From the NCBI GenBank assembly GCA_013076295.1, contig RQOL01000374.1:1736001-1800000 (forward strand): a DNA stretch of 64,000 bases, in the 5' to 3' direction. Shown in pieces: positions 33,589-44,084 of this stretch. The DNA comes from Sanderia malayensis. Its lineage: Eukaryota; Cnidaria; Scyphozoa; Semaeostomeae; Pelagiidae. How positions within the stretch are numbered: the first letter of the stretch is position 1; every line of letters begins with the position of its first letter. The notes below the pieces were generated by a model, which was not told the DNA's origin, searched no databases, and saw only the letters and a program-made list of their open reading frames with translations. The translations under genes and the position numbers were made by a program.

Positions 33589-34305
33589 GAGGCGGTGGCC
33601 AGTTTGGAGCCCAATACCATTGAAAAACTTCAAGAAATGATGGATGCAGAATGGCAATTCACATCAGCTTATGCAGCCATAGATGGCTGTCACATTGCAA
33701 TCCGGTGCCCTCCCGGAGGTGCAGAGTCTGCCAAAGAATACCATAATTTCAAAAAATTCTATTCTATAATTCTGATGGCAATCGTTGACCCAAAGTACAG
33801 GTTTATTTGGGGAAGTTGTGAATATCCAGGCAACTCTCTTGACTCCATTATTTTCCAGTCAACAGATACATATACAGGTTTGGTATCTGAGAAATTTCCA
33901 AATATTGTACACAAGGAAGGGAATGTCATGGTACCTCCAATACTCCTAGGTGATGGAGCATTTCCATTTCATCCACGGCTGAGGAAGCCATACTCTCATG
34001 CAACCCTGACTCCTGCAGAGAAGTACTGAAACTATAGGTTAAGTAGAGCACAGGTGGTTACAGAAGGGGCATTTGGCAAATTAAAAGGACGCTGGAGAAT
34101 ATTGTCAAGAAAATGTGAAAGTACAATTGATAAAGTTAAAGCAGTAACATTGGCATGTGTTGTCCTGCACAACACTTGCATTGACAAAGGTGATGTGAAT
34201 TTGCGTTGCTGGGATATGAGCTGCGATGCAGAACCATCAGATTGCAGTACAGTTGATGGGGTAAATCCAGACCCAAGCAGGAAGTTCATTTGGGGTATTT
34301 CTTGA
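33589..34305 (+). pseudogene. HARBI1-like PIF/Harbinger transposase, DDE half
   Basis: The frame picks up the interrupted gene (VASLEPNTIEKLQEMM) right after the target duplication. It contains the DDE nuclease: first Asp in YAAIDGCHIAIRCPP, second Asp in LLGDGAFPFHP, Glu in [15 protein letters not shown] single TGA replaces the usual Phe codon at about 34028, within a KY-NYRLSRA segment; the frame otherwise continues to 34305. The nonsense codon and the upstream frameshifts show the Harbinger was already decaying or decayed after the insertion. Normally this protein excises the element at TWA sites with help from a Myb-like partner. Confidence 0.88.
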
Positions 34306-34329
34306 TCATGTGGGCCTCCTTGATCCTAC

Positions 34330-34925
34330 CAAGCTGGATAAGTGATTTGCTGGTGCTGTTGCCCCAGTAACATAGCAAAGGGCCTTGTTTCATGCTGAAT
34401 TGCTTTTATATTAGCATTTTCAAAATACTGAATGAACTTATCTGTAGGATCTTTCTGTAGAGCTGTGTCAATTTTGACCAGAAGCTCATATACAGCCCTT
34501 GTTGTTTGCTCTTTTGTTCCTTTTCTCATCTTTGTAGGAACAAACATTTGCTTTCTTCAGGATTTTTCTCATCATTTTGTACTAGAAAAGTGGAATCAGT
34601 GATAGACAAGCTGCTACTACCCGGCAAACTATTTTATCCATCCAGAATATTGCCTGTTTCAATTTGTTTCCTTTTCTGGACTATCAAGGATGGCTCTATT
34701 GCTTCTTCTGGAGTGCAAGATGCTCTTGTTTGGACAAGGGCAAGTAGCTGGTCAAACCACTTGCCATACCCTGTCTCTTCTTGAAAGCGTTTTATACCAG
34801 CAGTTTTCATTGTCAATGCTGCTTTTTTGCATTCTGAAATACAGCGTTTAAACTTTTCTCTTGTTTGGCCGATGTCAAAAAGAAACTCTTCTGAAGAGTT
34901 TCTTAGAGCATATTTTAAGGATTAG
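34330..34925 (-). pseudogene. Harbinger companion (Myb/SANT-type partner) relic
   Basis: On the strand opposite the transposase, as in PIF/Harbinger elements, a coding-like run from about 34.92 kb reads through EEFLFDIGQTREKFKRCISE and then GIKRFQEETGYGKWFDQLLA, ending near 34634. After a frame break it continues as VPTKMRKGTKEQTTRAVYEL to 34326. The KFKRC and GKWFDQL segments match the C-terminal part of the companion proteins I know from cnidarian Harbingers. The DNA-binding Myb/SANT repeats are not seen, so it is partial. Confidence 0.6.
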
Positions 34926-35283
34926 CAACTAGTGGGGCAAACGTATGAAAAGAGGCCCAAAACTCTTAAAGCATATCCAAGGCCAGACCATACACATGAG
35001 AACTTATTAGCCACGGTGCTTTTCATATATGGTATAGGGCCTGGACGGTTTATAATTTTTTAAAATAGGGCAGGTTTTTCAATAGCAACCTGCTGAGTCC
35101 GTGTTTGTAAGAGCACCTATATGTAAGGCTCTTCACAGAACCTCCCTATTTGTATGGTTTCGTGCCAAACCACACTCGAAAACGCCAGTATTAAAAAGAA
35201 TAGTTGAAACAATTCATAGAATCACAATACCAATATAAGTTTAAAATGTAGTATTAAGATAATTAATGTTCGTTTGTATACTT

Positions 35284-36756
35284 TTACATGCATCCAGATT
35301 CCACTGAAAAAAACTTTTTCACAAAGTCCTGTCTTTTGTACAAATGTTCGTCAGGGTTTGTATTTCGCCTTTCTTTCTGTTGCAAAAATTCAAAAACTGC
35401 CGGCCGTGGGTCATAATTTGCCGTACCTGTTCCATTCAATGAGATATGCATTGTTGCATTGATGGAGTCTTGACTTAGACTGGCCCTTTGGGTTGTCTTG
35501 ACATTGTTGTAATGCGAAACCGCACTCTCTGTTGCCATACTATGAGGCGACAATGCCAAGAAGGTGGCAAGAAACTTTTTAAGCAGACGAGAGCTTGACT
35601 GTGTCATCTTTCTCAGCTTTAAAGCATAGAAGGTACCTTGATCATCAATGGGAACATCATGTATTTCCTGCAGTTTGCTCCCTGAATGACACACATCTGT
35701 AGCGAACTGCTCCAAGTGACATGAGCCTAGAATTTGAGAAACTAGATTTCTGCTAGAATCAATCAATTTTCTAGGAGAATCTGCGTCCAAAATCTTCTGC
35801 AAATTTTCCAGTGTATGATCAGCTTCTATATCCATTCGTTGGCTCAAAAAATTTATGGCTGATTGCACAAGCTCTTGTCTAATAGCAGCTGTGTTTCTGC
35901 TCCCAGACAAGACAAATTCATGAACATTTCTACTTTGGCGACCAGTAGACACAACGTTGATTCCATCAAGGCCATTCACCTCCTCTTCTTTTCCACCTGG
36001 AAAAGGCATCTCCAGCATTAATTTCAACTGCTCTATTGCTGTATCTCTTGCTGTAATAATATCTAGGATAATCAGGTTTGATTTCTGGAATACTTTTTGC
36101 TGATTTTTGAAAATTCTGCAAAGGTCGTACATGATACATGTTAGCCAAACCTTCAAGGAAAGAGAAATGCTTTTCAATGATTTTTGAAAATTGTGCAAAG
36201 GCAATACATGATAAGCCAAAACTTGTAGCAGGAAGATTTGAAGACAAATTATATGAAAATATATATCAGTATATGGCAAAAATTCTAATTATAATTTTTT
36301 TAAATCATTATATTATACATGCCAACCTGCCTAGATCCTGGTTCCCATTTTTTCAGGTACCCAGCAGCAGTCTTTGCTTCATTTCTGTCAGCAGGTATTC
36401 TCCCATCACTCATCTTTGACCAGACTTTTCTGGAAGCATCAAGGTTGTTTAAAATTGCCTTTAGTAAATTGAACATGTGTTCAGCAAAGCGAACTTCAAA
36501 ATGTTTGGGGAAAGCAAGGCACTTCTCTTCCTCCTAAAAACAAATTGCACAATCACATAATGTAAAGCCTAGTGAAGCAATTTTGTTCTTCTTGGAGAAG
36601 TTCGAAAGAATGTTGCAACAGCAATAGCATCTTTAGACCAAAGTCAAAAATTTTCCTTTGTCCGGGTGCAGAAGAAGTAGCTTCTAAATTTCTCCATTTG
36701 CTTTCTAATCTCTTCTGGTATCCGCTTTTTTCTTTTCGTTTCATTATCACAAAAAC
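35284..36756 (-). pseudogene. hAT-type transposase-like gene (KIAA1586-like), partly decayed
   Basis: The main frame (36279-35284) ends with LALSPHSMATESAVSHYNNV, a form of the hAT C-terminal dimerisation segment, followed by PAVFEFLQQKERR. Upstream pieces on the same strand are KVWSKMSDGRIPADRNEAKT (about 36.44-36.38 kb) and an N-terminal KRKEKSGYQKRLESKWRN ... APGQRKIFDFG (36.75-36.64 kb). The zinc finger and the catalytic DD part are missing or unrecognised between these blocks. The N-terminal 60 residues of the main frame are probably intronic. It may be a domesticated-type or relic copy; introns cannot be excluded. Confidence 0.65.
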
Positions 36757-37134
36757 AATGCTGCTGTTAATACTATGGTCGTTGACAAAGAAGCAAAATA
36801 AACTGCCTTATGTTTCTCTTTCCCTCTCAGTCATCAATTTTGATTTCGCGCCATAAGATTATCACTATCACAACTCGAAACACAACCATAACCATAGAGA
36901 CCAACTAGACTAAACCGGGGAACAAGGAAGCAAGAAAACAGAGACGATGAAGTGACAAAGAAGTATACTTGGTGACTGAAAATATGCTAAATCACAAAGA
37001 AATATACTTCGGTGGTTAGGATCATAGCGGCCCATTTTCTGGGGCAAATATGCTGTTTTCCACGTTATTACTGGGGCACAAAGAGGGGCCTACTGGGGCA
37101 TTTGCCCCAAAAAACCCCTCTAAAATATACTGAT

Positions 37135-37560
37135 TTAAGAAAACGTTGCATTGCAAGAGGTGAAGAGACTCTTCACCTCTAGCAATGCAACGTTTTTATG
37201 GTTAGAATTTTCTCGTAATAACCTCCATTTTTGGCTGTTTTCACGTTGGTGAATATGAGTTTCTTTTGGAACAATTGACTGTCGCAAATTATGTCCACCA
37301 AATCGTCTGTGGTTGATACATTTCACTTGGCTTTTCGTCCAACTCTTTTCTTCCCTTCGGCCCCTTTGGTTCTTTCTTATTTGTTTTTTCTGTTCGTAAT
37401 CAACCGATGGCCTAGCCATAGGTTGACCAACGCATTGTTCGCTATCTTCTTCTGCAGAAAACTGCTTTACCAGCTCCTTAAAATTAGGACCAATCTGATA
37501 TTCAACTGAATTATCCTCGCTGCCACTTCCCTCTGATTCAAAACTATCAATTGCAGCCAT
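37135..37560 (-). CDS. Unrecognised 141-aa frame, acidic then basic
   Basis: The frame starts MAAIDSFESEGSGSEDN, an acidic segment like the start of several repetitive cnidarian proteins, followed by a Lys/Arg/Gln-rich segment (EQKKQIRKNQRGRREEKSW). Its last 20 codons run into a near-perfect hairpin, so the natural protein may end elsewhere or splice out before it (a donor search is needed). Possibly a first exon of a transposon gene. Confidence 0.35.
   Translation of the reverse strand: MAAIDSFESEGSGSEDNSVEYQIGPNFKELVKQFSAEEDSEQCVGQPMARPSVDYEQKKQIRKNQRGRREEKSWTKSQVKCINHRRFGGHNLRQSIVPKETHIHQRENSQKWRLLRENSNHKNVALLEVKSLFTSCNATFS
37140..37196. repeat. Near-perfect 28-bp-arm hairpin
   Basis: Arms 37140-37167 and 37169-37196 are complementary except one base, with a one-base spacer. 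AAAACGTTGCATTGC marks the outer arm. It overlaps the end of the 141-aa frame. Confidence 0.9.
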
Positions 37561-37921
37561 CTGTGTACTCTTTTGGACGAAGTAACTTAAAATAAAATCT
37601 GAGAAAAAAGCGTTTTGCTTTTCGTGCTCTTCTTCGTTCCTTTACTCAGTGCATGCTCACAGTTTTGTACAATTACAAACACCGGACCAGACTCAAAGTC
37701 AATTAAATTTCACTCGACATAAATTCATCACCTGAATCCAAGTCGCATTTATGTTAGATCATCTAACAGAGCATCATAATTTTTAGATAAATTTGAGTCA
37801 AATTTAACAGTTGGATTTCAGACGATAGATTTATCATGGATTTATCATAGATTTAATCAAATAATTGCACTTGACTAGACATAAGTTCACCGTATAAACT
37901 AAGCCTAAGACCTGAACTCTT

Positions 37922-38326
37922 GTGGAGATATTGTCAAAGTCGTTGCATCTTGGAGGAAAAGGAAAGCTACCTGATGATGATTTCGTGCAAATGGAAGGGC
38001 AATTGAGTGGTGTATATCCAGCCCTAAGTGATACAGACGAACGGATACAAGCAGAATATGAGAACATTCCTATCAAGCAGATAAGCAGTTTTTTGCTTTG
38101 CATTTGCAATAAAAGTCCAGTGTGCTCTTATATTTCTCCCAATGATGCATCCAGGAATTTACTTACCAATCTTTGCCTGGTTAATGTGAAAGCCATTCCA
38201 GCTCTCTTAATTGCTCTATGTCATGAAATACCAGTCCAGTCTGGTCTTCCTGGCATGGCAAAAATTTTTTGCTTGGCTGATGCAAATATCAATTTGAACA
38301 TTTTTTGTGGAGAGTTTGGCTGGTGA
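37922..38326 (+). CDS. Unrecognised 134-aa frame
   Basis: The frame reads GKLPDDDFVQMEGQLSGVYP, then a hydrophobic, Cys-containing half (FLLCICNKSPVCSYISP ... IPALLIALCHEIPV). It looks protein-like in composition and may be an exon, because the open frame begins without a clear upstream promoter context. I cannot name it. Confidence 0.35.
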   Translation: MEILSKSLHLGGKGKLPDDDFVQMEGQLSGVYPALSDTDERIQAEYENIPIKQISSFLLCICNKSPVCSYISPNDASRNLLTNLCLVNVKAIPALLIALCHEIPVQSGLPGMAKIFCLADANINLNIFCGEFGW

Positions 38327-38526
38327 ATCTTCAGTGGGAAAAGAGGATCCTCTTTCTTTCTTTCCAACATTAACTCTATGCGGGGAACGGGGATCATTTG
38401 AGCTTGACTTCTCAACTTCAAAGGAAGATAGTTGCACGAAAAAGAGCTTGGGTCACCCAACCTTAATTCGTGCAATTTTTACAATTTACTGTCCCCATTG
38501 TGCGTCACATTGTGTTGGTTGTTAAT

Positions 38527-40900
38527 ATTTGTGCAGTAACGATGCAGTAACCTTTACTTCAGGTTTCAATTAGGGATTTCAAGCCATGGATGCTCACGGG
38601 TCTCCAAATGTACCCTTTTCTGTGTTTTGTTCCCGTTTTGTTAAAGGTAATAAAAGGTCTCGACATACTGATCTTAATCTGTAAAAAATCTTGTCATTTG
38701 AAAATATAGTTATAATTCCTTTCATCCCCACGAACCATAATCTATGACAATTGTTGCAATTTGCATGTGTATTGTCTCAACCGGGATGCTGCATTTTCTA
38801 AGCATATTAAGTTTTTAGTTGATCGCTTCCATTGGCGTAATCACAAATGTATGTACCATATGGAGAAATATGAATATTTTTTATGCAAAGTTTTTGCATC
38901 AATAGCTACAGTTTAGATTTTTATTAATTTGTTTTTGAGCTTGCTGCAAAGCATACAACATATCGTCGTACGTGCAATATGAAGATATAAACAGTCAGGT
39001 TAATGAGTAGCAGAATGCAACAATAAAGAAACTCTCAGCTGTTCTCAGCTGTCACACATGGGCTTATGCTAACAGTTTTATGCAACATTGTAAATTTTTT
39101 TGGGTTTCGAAATTGTACCCTGAAGCAATGGTTTTTATTATATTTTTGTATACTGTGTATGATGCATTACACTTTTTTTGGTAAGAAACTAATCTGCGAG
39201 AGATTTAGCAATTGATATTTAGGTAGTTAGATATAAATCCCCTTTACTTGAGCCACAATTTGGCTCTTGATTCATGAATTTGTCATAGTTTTAAATGCAG
39301 TTTTTACGTGACATGCATCACATTTACAACTCAACGCAAATGTTAATTGGTGCAATCATTGCTTTGTTTCAGAACAGCATTGTAAATTTTGTTGCTCCTA
39401 GGTGTCACACTTGAGTCCTTTAACAGTTAAAAGTTAGTTTCTTATTGCACACAGTGTATCTTTGTGTATGTTGCAATCTGTTCTACATATCGTTTCTACA
39501 AAAAGACATTTTGCGAAGATGAATTCTTTTTATTTTTCTTGTGACAATTTCTACTTTGTGCTACTATCAATAAATAATGCAGAACTGTTTATGCTTCAAA
39601 ATTAGGGAAAAAACTATTCACAGGACAACAATGCATATGTGCAGCAAAACCAGCTGGTTGAATAATCAAAATCGTGATTACGTAAATAGAGCACAATGCA
39701 AACAATGGCATGGGAGCCAGGTGTCCTGGGAACATATGCCCCCTACTTTTTTGAAATACTATGGAGAATGCCTCGTTTTTGGATAAACAAATTTTCCCTT
39801 TTGACATTCAAAAGATACCGTAATGCTTTGATTAAAAACCCCCTGAATAAAGGTCCCCTACTTTAAACATTTCTTCAAAAAAAGGTCCCCTTAAATGGAC
39901 GCCCCTTCATAGGGGGGTGCATATATGAAAAAAGCAGAACAGAAGCTGGTCCTTATCGAGGAAGACAATGTTGATGATGACATTGAACCAGATATTTAGA
40001 TGTTTTTTAAAATATACTTCTGGAACCAGACTTTTTGGATGTGAAAGTCTAAATAGGAACCTAACCTAACCTAATGTTTTATTGCAATTTATTTTTGCAA
40101 TTATTGCAAATTTTTGCATTCATCCACATGATATCCACAAAGTGTTCAGAAAACAAGCACCAAACTAACAAAAAACCAGTCATTTATAGGTGAATAGAAC
40201 ATAATAGTGCCTATAGTAACAACATGATTCATGCATGGCAACAATTCAATGAATAATACATGTAATATAACCAATCACAAGCGAATCACAGATCATGTCA
40301 TGACAAGGATCACATTCACAATGCTTAGATCAAAATACAATAAGTAAATAATAACATCAAATCCCGAAGTTAATAGTCTAACTGAAAATCCCTAAGTTAA
40401 TATTGCTGACTTTGGTAACATTGGTAACTAGAAATAATTAGTAAAATAATTTATGTAGCTGTTCCCTAAATTAAGGCACGATAGAGACGTTGCTAAGAAG
40501 GAATGAAATGATTATATCGCACTTGATTGAAATTAAAAATATACATTACACAAAGCATTATGGACCTTGATGGAACACATCGTCCACAATGCTTTCAGCG
40601 TTCAGTCTTTCACCAGACATTCATTTTCCACGAGAGGGATCAAAACCTGTGTGACAGAAAGATTGAACAAAGTTACACAAAATTTTAAATTCCTATATAA
40701 CTGGGTGGAGACAAGCATTCCAAAGAATGTCATTACATTCCAAAGAAGAAACGTTCTGCATTTAAGAAGAAACTAACACTGTAAATATGTTGGTCAGATT
40801 TAGGGAGAATGTCCAGCCACTGGCACAAACAATCAATTAGTACAGAATACTACAAACAAGAACTCAAGAGCGTTAAAATGATATATACATATAAAGACGC
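38527..40900. other. Long non-coding stretch
   Basis: AT-rich with only short frames; none has recognisable motifs or splice support. Several ATTTTTGC-type phrases recur near 40.1 kb. I see nothing I can annotate as a gene. Confidence 0.5.
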
Positions 40901-40901
40901 G

Positions 40902-41900
40902 TCATGCACCATAAGAAATAAGAGGCATCCACTTTCTATTTTTTTGTAACTTCAGTAAGTGACTTCCACACTCATTTGAAACTTGTCCAAGAAAACCATT
41001 CAGGTGAAATAGATTTTTGTAGTTCGTCGTGTATCTACACAAAGCAGTGTCATCGTCATAGAGCTCTTTCATCAGTTGCTGAATAAAAAACTTGATTACT
41101 ATTAAGTGACCCAACATGGCAACATAATTCGGTTAGCATACATACAATATATGCAATCTATCAATGCAATGTATGCGCCATGCCTTAAATTGTAGCACAA
41201 CAATAGTCAAGCCCTGCACTTCCTTTTGATAAAGTTGTAACAAGTTTTCAAGTAATTTGGCATCGCAGAATGATTTCACCCTGAAATTCACTTCAATTCA
41301 GTGTTGAAATGCATCACAAGCTTGCTGACTTACAAATTCAGTGATAAGTCAAATAAATATTGCCGCATGTGTAAGAGAAAAAATTACCTTGATGAACTCG
41401 TTGCAACCGCAATCATCGAATGACTGGTCACTCTTATTTCTTGTTACACAAACGAAATGGTAACTAACCAGGGAATTCTTGCAATTAAATTTGGCAAAAT
41501 GCCTATGTTTTACTACGCAATAAATTTCAGCAGCACATTTCAGCAGGGCATTTTTAATGGCAGCAAAGGCAGCAAGTGACTTTCATTGCCAGTTGCTACC
41601 AGCAAAAGCTACTAATGGACTACTTGATCGTTTGATAGGATCTCCAGGATATAGTATAGTTCCACTCAGTTGCAGGTCGGACATTTGAGAAAAATTAAGC
41701 TATATCATTAAAATCGCCCACAAAATATTATCTATGAAAACATGTACTTGCCTCCTTCACTATTAGGTCTTCATCGAGGATACTCTTGTGAATAACAGCC
41801 ATTTTCAATGCTGCCGAACTACATTCACTTCCACATGATCTTGCCAATGATCTATACAGACTGTCATGAAAGCCATCAATCTTGAGTGGCTCCAAGTTTA
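40902..41900 (-). CDS. Possible multi-exon gene, unrecognised
   Basis: Three minus-strand blocks look like exons. 41.89-41.75 kb: a run including LARSCGSECSSAALKMAVIH. 41.58-41.39 kb: AAIKNALLKCAAEIYCVVKH ... DDCGCNEFIK, ending at a donor AAG|GTAATT. 41.08-40.90 kb: acceptor TTATTCAG followed by QLMKELYDDDTALCRYTTNY to a stop at 40902. A fourth possible block lies at 41.27-41.14 kb after GAATTTCAG. Phases are not all compatible, so the model is incomplete. No mobile-element motif is seen; this could be a host gene or a decayed one. Confidence 0.3.
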
Positions 41901-42274
41901 ACAAGGCTTGTTAAGAACTTACCCTTCTCAAGAATGCACTGATTTTAAAAGGAGTTTATCAAATTATTGCAAGAACACACTGCAAGTGATATCGCACAAG
42001 TCACTTTAATTTTCTCCTTATCTTTATTACATTACTAAATGCATGTATATATAACAACTCTATACAGTGTGGCATGAGACGTGTGTTGTTAATATTGGGT
42101 GAGTTGCAGCCTTTGTTCCATGTGAATTAACTGGCTCATTATTTTACCAAAAACCCCAAATGTAGCATCTATTAAGTGCTTAACACAAAGTGGAAATAGT
42201 AACATCCAACTTAGTAGAAAACTAGCTTCGCGTGGTTGCTTCGCTCCCTCCCCAGAGCCTGTCAAGTAAAAAAA

Positions 42275-42327
42275 AACTTGACTTGGTTGGCATGCTTCGC
42301 GCACTGCATTCGCTACCACTCATGCCC
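42275..42327 (+). repeat. Single relic of the 88-bp satellite
   Basis: Contains GTTGGCATGCTTCGCGCACTG and GCATTCGCTACCACTCATGCC, each minus one end base, matching units at 1.7-3.0 and 9.0-9.25 kb. The microsatellite begins directly after it. Confidence 0.75.
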
Positions 42328-42530
42328 ACACATACATACATACATACCTACATACATACCTAGATACATATGTGCATACATACATACATACATATATACA
42401 TACATACATACATGCCTACATACATACATGCCTACATACATACATACATACATACATTCATACCTACATACATACCTACATACAAACATACATACATCCA
42501 TACATACATACACACATGCCTAGATACATA
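42328..42530 (+). repeat. CATA microsatellite, left part
   Basis: Nearly pure tetranucleotide repeats (CATA with CCTA variants). Open frames on both strands here (Tyr/Ile/His or Cys/Met/Val repeats) are artefacts. The tract is split by the Tigger element and continues at 45980. Confidence 0.95.
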
Positions 42531-42735
42531 CAGTGGAATCCCGCTATAACGAACCCCGCTTATAACGAACTTCCCGCTATTACGAACTAAAACTCCGGTC
42601 CTTGGATTCTGGGTAGTAAAACCTACTGAAAATACTCCCTGTATAACGAACCCTGGATATAACGAACTCTCGTTATTACGAACCAATTTTCCGGTCCCTT
42701 GACCACAATTACCCTCGATATAACGAATTTTTGAG
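42531..42735 (+). repeat. Tigger left end with repeated CGAAC motifs
   Basis: The terminal repeat is followed by at least five further copies of TATAACGAA or TATTACGAA within 200 bp. These are probable transposase-binding sites. Confidence 0.8.
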
Positions 42736-43093
42736 AAAACTTATCGCGATTGCGTGCAAGGCTTGAGGTGTAAATATGGTGTTAATCATAATCTAACCGG
42801 CTTATGATGATGCCCAGTCGTAGCACATCCGGAGGTGCTCAAAACTATTAGCCAAAATCATTGCTATTGTCTTGTAATCCTTTCGTGGTGTTAATCGAAA
42901 TGTATACATTTGTGGACATGAAATAGTTTGGAAATAGTTTTCAAGTCATGCCGGATTCCCAAGGTTTGTGGTTACAAAAATTGACTAATGGCTTTTTCAA
43001 GCTGTATAGTGCATGGGCCCTACGTTAAGTGAAGAGAAAGAAATAAAGACTAACATCCAGCAATATTGAAATGATTATCTCAAAGATTTTGTT

Positions 43094-43483
43094 TTAATAA
43101 TTCAATAAATCTACTCTGCCCTCAAATTGTAGCACACATGGAACTTGCATGCCCTCTTTGTCACCAAGGTTCACTGGTTCGCCAGTTATTCGTACAGAGC
43201 ACTTGGCATGGGCATCACTTCTTAAAAAGTAAAAAATTGTTTTTGCAAAACGCCCGTTGTTGCCTTTTTTCAAATGTCCAACAACTCTGGCATCTTTCAA
43301 TACACATACTGCGTATTTATCCATTTGGTTTTCCGGTTGTCTTCTAGTATTTAAAATTTCATCAATGATAGGCGTCCAGAAACTTCGATAAACATGATAG
43401 CCTTTAACGTAAGATTCCATTTCCCAATTATTTGTTATGACAATAGGTAAATCAACATCAAAGGGAATTTGAACATCAGGCAT
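43094..43483 (-). CDS. HIRAN-like domain protein inside the Tigger element
   Basis: The 129-residue frame has SYVKGYHVYRSFWTP, a conserved-looking N-terminal turn, then NQMDKYAVCVLKDARVVGHL (about residues 52-71), AKCSVRITGEPVNLGDKEGM and a terminal VPCVLQFEG. This order (G-Y/H ... D-x-A/V-x-V ... VGHL/P ... I-G ... L-E-x-P-C) is that of HIRAN-like beta-barrels, which bind DNA ends or damaged DNA in other proteins. It is divergent from the transposase gene, starting about 600 bp from it. It may be an accessory protein of this Tigger or an older insertion within it. Confidence 0.6.
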   Translation of the reverse strand: MPDVQIPFDVDLPIVITNNWEMESYVKGYHVYRSFWTPIIDEILNTRRQPENQMDKYAVCVLKDARVVGHLKKGNNGRFAKTIFYFLRSDAHAKCSVRITGEPVNLGDKEGMQVPCVLQFEGRVDLLNY

Positions 43484-44084
43484 GGATTGTATTTTTGCCT
43501 AATCTTCTCTTACACCTTCAGCCAAATTTGGCTTAGGTATCCAAATCAGTGCCATTACAATTCAAAATTCACTGGGAGCAGTTTGCCTGTTGTTCGTGAT
43601 GAGATGAGAAGACCGACGAAACCAATGTAATGTTTTCATGGTGCCATTGCCATTACCACGTGACACGTGCAACTCATAATTAGGGGATGCCATATCAAAC
43701 AACTTATAACTGATCCCGTCATGTGCTCTGTTCACAGTTCGTAGTTACACTGGTAAAATTGCAATGTAATGCTGGCGCCAACTATGCTTGATGCTTATCA
43801 TCATGATTGTATTTCATATGTTGTCCGTGAATGTTTATATGTGTTAATTCGTTATCTTGATTTCTTGCTTTGTAACTATGTTTGTAGCCATAGCCAGCCA
43901 TAGTTGTGTAATTGTTATTTCCTATTCATCTGTGTCCGTTGATTGATTAGAGACAGAAGTCTTAATTATAATTGTGTATGTTTGTAAAATGATTTAGTCT
44001 TGAGTTGATTATAAAAGAGTTGGCTGCTTATTCGTTCGTATTTTCTGACTCACTCTGCTTGGAACCTGAACACGCCACAGCAAG

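Noticed and set aside
34860..34905. Inverted repeat AAGAAACTCTTC/GAAGAGTTTCTT
   Set aside because: It falls inside coding text of the Harbinger companion relic (NSSEEFLF) and is short; likely chance.
42236..42686. Tyr/His/Ile-rich and Cys/Met/Val-rich frames
   Set aside because: Translations of the CATA microsatellite on both strands.
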